Shown here: positions 46,069 through 53,526 of the stretch, piece by piece
How positions within the stretch are numbered: the first letter of the stretch is position 1
How the letters are laid out: every line of letters begins with the position of its first letter
Program-made: the position numbers and the translations under genes
Assembly: GCA_020636535.1 (NCBI GenBank)
Contig: JACJXT010000011.1
Span: 1,054,001-1,118,000, forward strand
Length of the DNA stretch: 64,000 nucleotides
Source: Chitinophagales bacterium
GTDB lineage: Bacteria > Bacteroidota > Bacteroidia > Chitinophagales > JADIYW01
Reading direction: 5' to 3'
The notes under the pieces: model-generated
The model's input: only the letters and a program-made list of their open reading frames with translations
Told to the model about the DNA's origin: nothing
Databases searched by the model: none

Positions 46069-46115
46069 TGTTTTAATCCTAGTACAATAAATATCAAATT
46101 TGTAAATAAAAGCAT

Positions 46116-46682
46116 ATGCCAGCAGTAGAAACAATCAATATTCCATTAGGATACCAAGCACCAAATTTTAATTTGTTAGATACTATTACCAATTCCTTTA
46201 AAACATTAGATGCTGTAAAAGGCGAAAAAGCAACAGTCGTTATGTTTATCTGTAATCACTGTCCATATGTAAAGCATATCAACGAACAATTAGTACAGTT
46301 GGCTAATGATTATATACCAAAAGGCGTAGCATTTGTAGCTATTAGTAGTAATGATGTAGAAAATTATCCAGACGATGCTCCAGATAAAATGACACAAGTA
46401 GCTAAAGAACAAAATTATCCATTTCCTTATTTGTATGATGAAACTCAAGATGTAGCCAAAGCATATCAAGCAGCGTGTACACCAGATTTTAGCATTTTTA
46501 ATAAAGATATGCGTTGTGTTTATCGTGGACAACTAGATAATTCTAGACCAAAAAGCGATATTCCAGTTACAGGAAACGACATAAGAAAAGCACTAGACAA
46601 TATTTTACAAGAATTACCATTAAACGAAAAACAAATTCCAAGTTTAGGTTGTAGTATTAAATGGAAATTAGAAAACAATTAA
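46116..46682 (+). CDS. Thioredoxin-fold (AhpC/TSA-like) redox protein
   Basis: This 188-residue cytoplasmic redoxin has the active-site region VVMFICNHCPYVKH (about 41-54), a CxxC pair in the NHCPYV context used by a known thioredoxin-family subgroup. Then follow a VAISSNDVENYPDD segment and CTPDFSIFNKD, as in peroxiredoxin-like folds. Its exact substrate is unknown. Its TAA stop directly abuts the ATG of the eIF2B-like gene, so the two are co-translated. Confidence 0.85.
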   Translation: MPAVETINIPLGYQAPNFNLLDTITNSFKTLDAVKGEKATVVMFICNHCPYVKHINEQLVQLANDYIPKGVAFVAISSNDVENYPDDAPDKMTQVAKEQNYPFPYLYDETQDVAKAYQAACTPDFSIFNKDMRCVYRGQLDNSRPKSDIPVTGNDIRKALDNILQELPLNEKQIPSLGCSIKWKLENN

Positions 46683-47585
46683 ATGGATATTTTTAAGTCA
46701 ATTAGAGAAAATAAATTAGTCGAAGGAGTTGCTGCCATGCAAAATTTGGTAAAAACTACAGGCAATCTAATGTCTTTAATTTCAGACAATAAAGTATCTA
46801 ATTCTGTAAGAGAAATGCTAAAAGGTTTACGAACTATTCTTACAGAAAAACCAAATATTACTTCAGTCAATCATTTTATCAATCACTTTTTACTACAAAT
46901 CGATCCAGAAAATCAACCAATAGTAATAAAAGAGTTGCTAGAAGTTTTTCATGAAAGATGGAAAAATGTAGATAGAAAAACAGCAGAAATTGCTCAACTC
47001 AACTACGATTTCAACCAAAAGAAAATTGTACTTTTTGCTCAAGATGAAGCTGTAATTGCTATGATAGAAGCAATGCACATCAAACAAATGAATTTTAACT
47101 TAACTCAAATTCTATCAAAAGTAGATAAACTAGGTAAAGAACAAGCAAGAAAAATTGCCAACATTGGAGTTAAGTTAACTGCAATAGACGATAGCAATAT
47201 GGCAAAATACATTAAAGAAGCAGATATTATTGTAATTGGTTGCGATATAGTAATGCACGATGTATTCATAGCAAAAATTGGTACACAATCATTATGTAGC
47301 ATCGCTAATTTTTATCAAAAGCCAGTTTTCGTACTAGCAGATACTAGAAAGATACTCAACAAAAAATACTTTCCACAGTCAGTTGTCGATACTTTTATAG
47401 GAAGAAATAAAACAGCACAAACCACAATTTGGAAAGATGCACCAGATAATGTTATGGTTATTGATTCATTTTTAGAAGAAATACCCAATAATTTAATTAC
47501 AAAATTCGTTTTTGAAAAAGAAGCTTATACACCAAATGAATTAACAGAACAAGTAGATAAAGTATTGGTCTCTAAGTTTTTTTAA
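46683..47585 (+). CDS. eIF2B/MtnA-superfamily sugar-phosphate isomerase-like protein
   Basis: This 300-residue protein has a helical N-terminal part and a C-terminal Rossmann-like domain (about 120-290). It contains KEADIIVIGCDIVMHD followed by KIGTQSLCSIANFYQKPVFVLAD, the signature shared by eIF2B alpha/beta/delta, methylthioribose-1-P isomerase and ribose-1,5-bisphosphate isomerase. The usual catalytic Cys/Asp of the isomerases cannot be confirmed by eye; the Asp in GCDIV is present. Bacterial members outside methionine salvage are mostly uncharacterised. It is coupled to the redoxin gene. Confidence 0.75.
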   Translation: MDIFKSIRENKLVEGVAAMQNLVKTTGNLMSLISDNKVSNSVREMLKGLRTILTEKPNITSVNHFINHFLLQIDPENQPIVIKELLEVFHERWKNVDRKTAEIAQLNYDFNQKKIVLFAQDEAVIAMIEAMHIKQMNFNLTQILSKVDKLGKEQARKIANIGVKLTAIDDSNMAKYIKEADIIVIGCDIVMHDVFIAKIGTQSLCSIANFYQKPVFVLADTRKILNKKYFPQSVVDTFIGRNKTAQTTIWKDAPDNVMVIDSFLEEIPNNLITKFVFEKEAYTPNELTEQVDKVLVSKFF

Positions 47586-47608
47586 GATTTAGGTATAGTT
47601 TTTGACTA

Positions 47609-47616
47609 TATATTTG
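47609..47616 (+). promoter_or_regulatory. Predicted -7 element before the TonB-like gene
   Basis: TATATTTG at 47609-47616 is a perfect TAnnTTTG, 13 nt before the ATG at 47630. The -33 region is weak (tttagg). It could serve the run of genes from 47630 to 53195. Confidence 0.45.
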
Positions 47617-47629
47617 TAAAAACCAAAAT

Positions 47630-48505
47630 ATGAGTACAGCAACATTACAAAAAGAATCGTCAGCAAAAGGATATATTATATCTGGAACAATTCATATTGC
47701 ACTATTTTTATTGTTGTTCTTTATAGTGTTAGACCGACCTGTAAGCGATGGTGGATTAAATGGTTTATTGATAGATTTTGGCGATAGCGAAACTGGTTTA
47801 GGTGATGATAATACACAGCTAACAGCGAATAATGAAACAACGCCAAATAACTATGTTCCACCAACAAGTGCTTATACACCAACTACTACAAAAACAACAG
47901 CAAGTCAAACTATTACTTCAGATAATGCAGAAGCCATTGCTATAGCAAAGTTGAAAAAACAACAAGAATTAGCTAAGCAAAAAGCATTAGAAGAACAAAA
48001 AAAGCAAGCAGAAGAGTTAGCTAAACAAAAAGCATTAGAAGAACAAACTAAAAATAGTGTTGCTAGTGCATTCAATAAAAATAAAACAAGTGGTGCTGGT
48101 GGTAGTGGTACTGGCGAAGGCAATAACGGAGCTGGTGGAAATCAAGGTGCGACTTGGGGAAAACAAGGTGGCGACAAAAGTGGTACAGGCACAGGAACTG
48201 GTGGTACAGGTACTGGTAGTGGTACAAGCGGAAAAAATAGCAATTATTCCTTGCAAGGCAGAACGCTAGTTGCCAATAATGTACCAATTAGTAAAGAAAG
48301 TAAAGTTGGTAAAGTTGTAGTACTAATAAAAGTAGATAAAAGTGGAAAAGTAATTTATGCGAAAGCACCTTATCAAGGTTCTACTATTTCAGACAGTTAT
48401 TATGCTACCATTTCAGAGCAATCTGCTTATAAATTTAAGTTTAGTGCTAGTAGCGATGCAGCTGATGAACAACAAGGTACGATTACTTTTAATTACGGAT
48501 TTTAA
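47630..48505 (+). CDS. TonB/TolA-like energy-transducer protein
   Basis: The 291-residue protein has one N-terminal membrane helix (about 14-34, IISGTIHIALFLLLFFIVLD). A Thr/Pro-rich stretch, a KKQQELAKQKALEEQ-type coiled coil (about 100-140) and a long Gly/Thr/Ser-rich linker (about 148-205) follow, before a C-terminal TonB-like domain (about 215-291, SKVGKVVVLIKVDKSGKVIYAKAP). This architecture spans the periplasm and would couple inner-membrane energy to outer-membrane receptors. No exbB, exbD or receptor gene is adjacent. Confidence 0.8.
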   Translation: MSTATLQKESSAKGYIISGTIHIALFLLLFFIVLDRPVSDGGLNGLLIDFGDSETGLGDDNTQLTANNETTPNNYVPPTSAYTPTTTKTTASQTITSDNAEAIAIAKLKKQQELAKQKALEEQKKQAEELAKQKALEEQTKNSVASAFNKNKTSGAGGSGTGEGNNGAGGNQGATWGKQGGDKSGTGTGTGGTGTGSGTSGKNSNYSLQGRTLVANNVPISKESKVGKVVVLIKVDKSGKVIYAKAPYQGSTISDSYYATISEQSAYKFKFSASSDAADEQQGTITFNYGF

Positions 48506-48518
48506 GTTTTGATATTTC

Positions 48519-49184
48519 GTGAAAAAAATATATTTTATACTAGTATTAGTATTGATTTCGATCAATATAAAAGCACAACAAAGTGAGTACGACACTATTG
48601 TTTTGCCAGAAATTATTTTAGCAGATGATACCATTCCATCTATAACGCTGCCACCAGTTTTAATTCAAGCAGATAGATATGGACCATTCAAAATTTCTCA
48701 AAGAGATAGAAATTACTTAGATAAAGTGTATCCATATGCATTGAGAATTGCTAGGTTAAGTCAGGTAATTGAAGACAACTTAGACAAGTGCAAAAACAAA
48801 AAACAGAAAAAACAATTTTTAAACGATGCCGAAAAACAGTTGCGTGCTGCTTACGAAGAGCAACTAAAAAATATGACGAGAACGCAAGGCAACTTTATGA
48901 TTAAATTGGTACATCGAGAAACTGGAATAACAGTGTTTGATTTATTGCAAAAATATAGAGGCAACTTTAAAACTTTTTGGTGGAATATGGGTGCGAAGAT
49001 GTTTAAACTTAACTTAAAAGGCACTTACGACGCAGAAGGTGAAGACAAAGAAATGGAGAAATATGTCAAAAAATTAGACGATATTTACAATAGAAACGGT
49101 TTAAAATTTATAATAAACAATGAAAAATTCAATTTATCAGTTCCAAGTTCAAAATCCAGCAAAAAAAACGATAAGTCTAAGTGA
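48519..49184 (+). CDS. DUF4294-family exported protein
   Basis: The 221-residue protein starts at a GTG (48519), giving a good signal peptide MKKIYFILVLVLISINIKA. The mature part has the DUF4294 features: a conserved KISQRDRNYLDKVYPYALRIARL segment, then a helical region with TRTQGNFMIKLVHRETGITVFDLLQKYRG. It occurs in Bacteroidota and has no known function. Its last 65 nt overlap the glutathione peroxidase gene in another frame. Confidence 0.82.
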   Translation: MKKIYFILVLVLISINIKAQQSEYDTIVLPEIILADDTIPSITLPPVLIQADRYGPFKISQRDRNYLDKVYPYALRIARLSQVIEDNLDKCKNKKQKKQFLNDAEKQLRAAYEEQLKNMTRTQGNFMIKLVHRETGITVFDLLQKYRGNFKTFWWNMGAKMFKLNLKGTYDAEGEDKEMEKYVKKLDDIYNRNGLKFIINNEKFNLSVPSSKSSKKNDKSK

Positions 49185-49611
49185 TTATCAAGGAAAAGTA
49201 CTATTAATAGTCAATACAGCATCTAAATGCGGACTTACTCCACAGTTCGAAGATTTAGAAAAACTATATCAAACATATAAAGACCAAGGATTTGAAATTA
49301 TTGGCTTTCCATCAAACGATTTTGCAGGACAAGAACCAAATTCTGCCGAAAAAGCTCAAGAGTTTTGTCAAATCAATTATGGCGTTTCGTTTCCAATAAT
49401 GGATAAAATTCATGTAAAAAAAGGAGCGGAGCAAAATGAGTTGTTTACATTTTTAGGTAATGAAGCACCAGGACTAAATATGTTAACACATCCAAAATGG
49501 AATTTTCAAAAATACCTAATCAATAAACAAGGAGAAGTAGTAGATTATTTTGCACCAACTACAAAGCCAATGTCTACTAAAATTCAAAATGAAATAAAAA
49601 AATTGCTTTAG
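49120..49611 (+). CDS. Glutathione peroxidase-family protein (Cys-type)
   Basis: This 163-residue thiol peroxidase has the active site VNTASKCGLTPQF with Cys instead of selenocysteine, the IIGFPSNDFAGQEP motif with its Gln, and the KWNFQKYLINKQGEVVDYFAP motif with the conserved Trp-Asn. Such Cys-type enzymes usually use thioredoxin as reductant. The ATG at 49120 is required by alignment of the SLSDYQGKVLLIVNTAS start, so the 65-nt overlap with DUF4294 is real. Confidence 0.93.
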   Translation: MKNSIYQFQVQNPAKKTISLSDYQGKVLLIVNTASKCGLTPQFEDLEKLYQTYKDQGFEIIGFPSNDFAGQEPNSAEKAQEFCQINYGVSFPIMDKIHVKKGAEQNELFTFLGNEAPGLNMLTHPKWNFQKYLINKQGEVVDYFAPTTKPMSTKIQNEIKKLL

Positions 49612-49973
49612 TGAAAGCAATTGCACAAGTAAATGAAGACTGTTTTTCAATTGCAAATAGAGGGCAAGTTGTCTTTTTAAAACATCAACTAGATGGAATA
49701 AAAAGAGGTACTATATTAAGTTCTGAAATTAGAAATTTAAGTTGGGTTATAATATCTAGAGTACTTATGGAAATTATTACTAGTGAACATCATTTTTTTG
49801 AAAATGAGTCATTTGATTATATTTTATGTAATTTTAAAAATGATATTGAGAAAAAAAATGCAATTAAACGACTAAGAGAACAAGAAGATAATAATATTTA
49901 TAGATATCTTGTTAAAGGACTAAATCATGATAGCGCAATAGGAAATAATGAAGTCCTAACAATAGAAATGTAA
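49611..49973 (+). CDS. Unknown 120-residue protein
   Basis: It starts at a GTG whose first base is the last base of the gpx stop (TAGTG). The protein (MKAIAQVNEDCFSIANRGQ..., ending NEVLTIEM) is soluble and mixed alpha/beta, with an IEKKNAIKRLREQEDN helix near residue 85. No signal peptide, membrane segment or catalytic motif is seen, and I recognise no family. Close spacing (10 nt) to poxB suggests the same transcript. Confidence 0.6.
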   Translation: MKAIAQVNEDCFSIANRGQVVFLKHQLDGIKRGTILSSEIRNLSWVIISRVLMEIITSEHHFFENESFDYILCNFKNDIEKKNAIKRLREQEDNNIYRYLVKGLNHDSAIGNNEVLTIEM

Positions 49974-49983
49974 AACATAATCA

Positions 49984-51723
49984 ATGAAAAAAAATGTAGC
50001 AGACAAATTAGTAGAAATGCTTGTTGCAGCAGGAGTAAAAAGAGTATATGCCGTTACTGGAGATAGTCTTAATCCTGTTAATGATGCAGTAAGAAGAGAT
50101 GGTAGAATACAGTGGATACATGTGAGACATGAAGAAGCAGGTGCTTATGCAGCATCTATGGAAGCAGAACTAAATGGTATAGGTTGTTGTATGGGAAGTA
50201 GTGGACCAGGTCATGTACACTTAGTCAATGGTCTTTATGATGCCAATAGGTCAGAAAATCCAGTAATTGCTATTGCTTCTACTATTTTTACAGAAAAACT
50301 AGGACTCGATAATTTTCAAGAAACAAGACCAGAATATCTATTCCAAGATTGCTCAAAGTATGTTTTTATGGCAAATACAGCGAAACAAGCTCTCAACGGA
50401 ATGCAAACAGCTATACAACATGCACTGAGTAAAAAAGGAGTAGCAGTGCTAGGACTTCCAGGTGATGTTGCAGCTGCCGAAATAGAAAATGTATATGCTG
50501 CCAATAAAAATTTTTATACCACGCCAAGAGTAATTCCAAATCAAACAGAAATACAAGAACTTAGCCAAATTATCAATGAAAAAGATAAAGTAATGCTTTA
50601 CTGCGGACATGGTTGCAGAAATGCAGTAGAAGAAGTAATGCAATTAGCTGAAAAATTAAATGCACCTTTAGGATATAGTTTTAGAGGAAAAATATTTTTT
50701 GAAAAAAGTGATAATCCATATGCCGTTGGTCTAAACGGATTACTAGGCAATAAGTCTGGATTTGAAGCAATGCATAAAGCAGAGGTACTATTAATGTTGG
50801 GTACAGATTTTCCGTATAGCGAGTTTTTACCTGAAAATTGTACTATTGTTCAAATTGATACAAAACCTGAAAAATTAGGTAGAAGAGCCAAAGTAGATTT
50901 TGGTTATTGCGGAGATATAAAGTCTACCATACAAGAGTTATTGCCACAATTAAATACAAAAGAAAATAAAGATTATTTAAATCAAATGCGTCAGTTACAT
51001 ATAGAAGTCGAAGAAAACTACGATGCTTATGTAAAAAATAAAGGAACTGAAGATTTAATACATCCAGAGTATGTTGCTTATACAATAGACAGACTAGCAG
51101 ATGACGATGCTATTTTTACAGTAGATACAGGAATGAGTGCTGTTTGGGCTGCACGATATCTAAAAGCAGGAAAAAACAGATATTTAACAGGTTCATTTAA
51201 TCATGGCTCTATGGCAAATGCTATGCCAATGGCTATGGGTGCAGGTTTAGCCAATCCAAATCGCCAAGTAATAGCTTTTTGTGGCGATGGAGGAATCTCT
51301 ATGTTGCTAGGAGATTTAATGACCATAAGTCAATATAAAGTTCCAGTAAAAATTATTGTATTTAATAATCGTGCATTAGGAATGGTTAAGCTTGAAATGC
51401 GTGTACAAGGATATATGGATTGGCAAACAGATATGGTTAATCCAGATTTTGTAAAACTTGCAGAAGCTATGAATATTGCGGCTTGGGAAGCAAGTCAACC
51501 AAGCGAAGTAGAACAAGCCATATCAAATGCACTAAAACACGACGGACCAGCTTTAGTTAATGTATTAACCGATCCAAATGCTTTAGCAATGCCACCTACT
51601 ATAAAGTTCGATCAAGTAAAGGGTTTTGTAGAATCAATGTCTAAAATGATGATGAATGGCAATTTTGCAGAAATAGTAGATACAGGAAAAAGTGATATCA
51701 AATATTTAAGAGAATTATTATGA
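49984..51723 (+). CDS. poxB: Thiamine-diphosphate-dependent pyruvate oxidase/dehydrogenase
   Basis: The 579-residue enzyme has the three-domain ThDP fold. The N-terminal PYR domain has VYAVTGDSLNPVND and the catalytic Glu in HVRHEEAGAYAA. The central domain runs about 190-330. The PP domain has the Mg/ThDP motif GDGGISMLLGDLM, ending in FNNRALGMV (GDG-NN). It resembles quinone-dependent pyruvate oxidase PoxB (FQETRPEYLFQDCS; PGDVA), which converts pyruvate to acetate and CO2 at the membrane. The C-terminal tail (FVESMSKMMMNGNFAEIVD) corresponds to the membrane-binding region. The ATGA overlap with the next gene suggests a functional link. Confidence 0.87.
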   Translation: MKKNVADKLVEMLVAAGVKRVYAVTGDSLNPVNDAVRRDGRIQWIHVRHEEAGAYAASMEAELNGIGCCMGSSGPGHVHLVNGLYDANRSENPVIAIASTIFTEKLGLDNFQETRPEYLFQDCSKYVFMANTAKQALNGMQTAIQHALSKKGVAVLGLPGDVAAAEIENVYAANKNFYTTPRVIPNQTEIQELSQIINEKDKVMLYCGHGCRNAVEEVMQLAEKLNAPLGYSFRGKIFFEKSDNPYAVGLNGLLGNKSGFEAMHKAEVLLMLGTDFPYSEFLPENCTIVQIDTKPEKLGRRAKVDFGYCGDIKSTIQELLPQLNTKENKDYLNQMRQLHIEVEENYDAYVKNKGTEDLIHPEYVAYTIDRLADDDAIFTVDTGMSAVWAARYLKAGKNRYLTGSFNHGSMANAMPMAMGAGLANPNRQVIAFCGDGGISMLLGDLMTISQYKVPVKIIVFNNRALGMVKLEMRVQGYMDWQTDMVNPDFVKLAEAMNIAAWEASQPSEVEQAISNALKHDGPALVNVLTDPNALAMPPTIKFDQVKGFVESMSKMMMNGNFAEIVDTGKSDIKYLRELL

Positions 51724-53195
51724 AAGAAGCAATTAAATTCACAGTCGTTATTTTAATAATTACTTTACTTATAATTGCTACAGTAATATGGACAGTGCCA
51801 GGACTTATTATTACTGCAGTACTATTGCTATTGATTGGATTTTATGATTTTTTTCAAACGAAACATACCATACTAAGAAATTTTCCAGTCATAGGTCACA
51901 TGCGATATCTTTTAGAGTTATTAGCACCAGAAATACATCAATATTTTATAGAGTCAGGTACCGATGGAAAACCTATTGATAGAAATCACCGAGCTTATAT
52001 TTATGAGCGAGCTAAAGAGCAAAACCAAACACATCCTTTTGGTACAGAGTTAGATGTAACCAAAGAAAACTATAGATGGATGCAACACAGCATTTATCCA
52101 GCAAAAAAGCTAGAAATAGCTCCTAGAGTAACTGTAGGTGGAAAAGAGTGTAAACAACCATATAGTGCTAGTATATTTAATATCTCTGCAATGAGTTTTG
52201 GTGCTTTAAGTAAAAATGCAATTGAAGCATTAAATATTGGAGCAAGAGAAGGTAATTTTTTTCATGATACAGGCGAAGGCGGTATTTCTAAATATCACTT
52301 ACAAGGTGGCGATTTAGTTTGGGAAATAGGAACTGGATATTTTGGATGTAGAACTCAAGATGGTGGATTTGATGCTCAAAAATTTAAAGAAAAAGCCAAT
52401 TGGGAAACAGTCAAGATGATTGAAATTAAAATTTCCCAAGGTGCAAAACCAGGACATGGTGGTGTATTACCAGCAGCTAAGAATGACGAAGAAATTGCAG
52501 CAATAAGAGGTGTGCAACCACATACTACCGTACTTTCTCCACCAGGACACGCTACTTTTCACAATGCAGAAGGACTGTTGAATTTTGTTCAACAATTACG
52601 AGAACTGGCTAATGGAAAACCAGTTGGGTTTAAGCTAGCAATTGGAAGTAAAAAAGAATTTATTGAAATTTGTGAAAAGATGAATGCAACAGGCATTAAA
52701 CCAGATTTTATTACTGTAGATGGAGCAGAAGGAGGAACTGGTGCTGCACCAATAGATTTTTCTAACTATGTTGGCATGCCTTGGGAAGATGCTTTAATTT
52801 TTGTAGTAGATACATTAAATAAATACAATTTAAAAGAAGAAATTAAAGTAATTACAGCTACTAAAATTTTTACCGCTTTTGATATTTTTAAAGCAATGTG
52901 TATAGGAGCAGATATTTGTAATTCAGCTAGAGGAATGATGTTGGCTTTAGGTTGTATACAAGCATTAAAATGCAATACCAATGAATGTCCTACAGGCGTT
53001 GCAACTAATAATCCAAAGTTTGTAAGAGGATTAGTAGTTTCAGAAAAATGGAAACGAGTTAAAAATTATCATAAAAACACAGTAGAAGATTTTTTAGAGT
53101 TATTAGCAGCATCAGGTTGTAATTCTACTACAGCATTAAATAGGTCATTTATTTATAAAAAAATAGACGATAAATGGCATACTTATGAAGAATGA
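51720..53195 (+). CDS. FMN-binding glutamate synthase-domain membrane protein
   Basis: The 491-residue protein has two N-terminal membrane helices (about 5-27 and 29-45), then a Glu_synthase central domain: YSASIFNISAMSFGALSKNAIEALNIGA, GEGGISKYHL, IEIKISQGAKPGHGGVLPA, and DGAEGGTGAAP for FMN binding. A Cys-containing CIQALKCNTNECPTGVAT suggests a 3Fe-4S site as in glutamate synthase. No amidotransferase domain is present. Family members are uncharacterised oxidoreductases. Overlap with poxB (4 nt) raises the possibility of a shared redox module at the membrane. Confidence 0.85.
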   Translation: MKEAIKFTVVILIITLLIIATVIWTVPGLIITAVLLLLIGFYDFFQTKHTILRNFPVIGHMRYLLELLAPEIHQYFIESGTDGKPIDRNHRAYIYERAKEQNQTHPFGTELDVTKENYRWMQHSIYPAKKLEIAPRVTVGGKECKQPYSASIFNISAMSFGALSKNAIEALNIGAREGNFFHDTGEGGISKYHLQGGDLVWEIGTGYFGCRTQDGGFDAQKFKEKANWETVKMIEIKISQGAKPGHGGVLPAAKNDEEIAAIRGVQPHTTVLSPPGHATFHNAEGLLNFVQQLRELANGKPVGFKLAIGSKKEFIEICEKMNATGIKPDFITVDGAEGGTGAAPIDFSNYVGMPWEDALIFVVDTLNKYNLKEEIKVITATKIFTAFDIFKAMCIGADICNSARGMMLALGCIQALKCNTNECPTGVATNNPKFVRGLVVSEKWKRVKNYHKNTVEDFLELLAASGCNSTTALNRSFIYKKIDDKWHTYEE

Positions 53196-53493
53196 TATTT
53201 TACTATACACTAATTGGGACAGTATGAGCCAACAAACATGTATTACTAGCAGCCATGACCTACAACTTACAGAAGTACTTAAAGTTTATTACCCAAACCA
53301 GAAAAACAGCCATAAAAGCATAGAAATAAACAAAAAAGGACTAAAAAACACTATAAAAAGCTTAATTTTTTACATTTTGACACCAGTAAGCTACTAAAAG
53401 TACCACACAAAAATATTAAACCCAAAATATAATTTATATAAATAAGTATATGTAATAGTGTATACTTATAGTTTTTAGCATTTTTTATCCAGT

Positions 53494-53526
53494 TGTGCAA
53501 CGGTCACTGCTGTTATGCACAGTTAT
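53494..53526. repeat. Hairpin and inverted-repeat end downstream of the AlbA_2-STAND gene
   Basis: TGTGCA (53494-53499) and TGCACA (53516-53521) form a hairpin just past the stop codon. GTTATGCACAGTTAT (53512-53526) is the inverted counterpart (14 of 15 bases) of ATAATTGTGCATAAC at 55971-55985, on the other side of the gene. Confidence 0.7.

Noticed and set aside
53185..53397. 70-codon frame after the glutamate-synthase-like gene
   Set aside because: It overlaps that gene by 11 nt, which could suggest coupling, but the composition is low-complexity, no family is recognised and the end is AT-rich intergenic text. Too weak to call.
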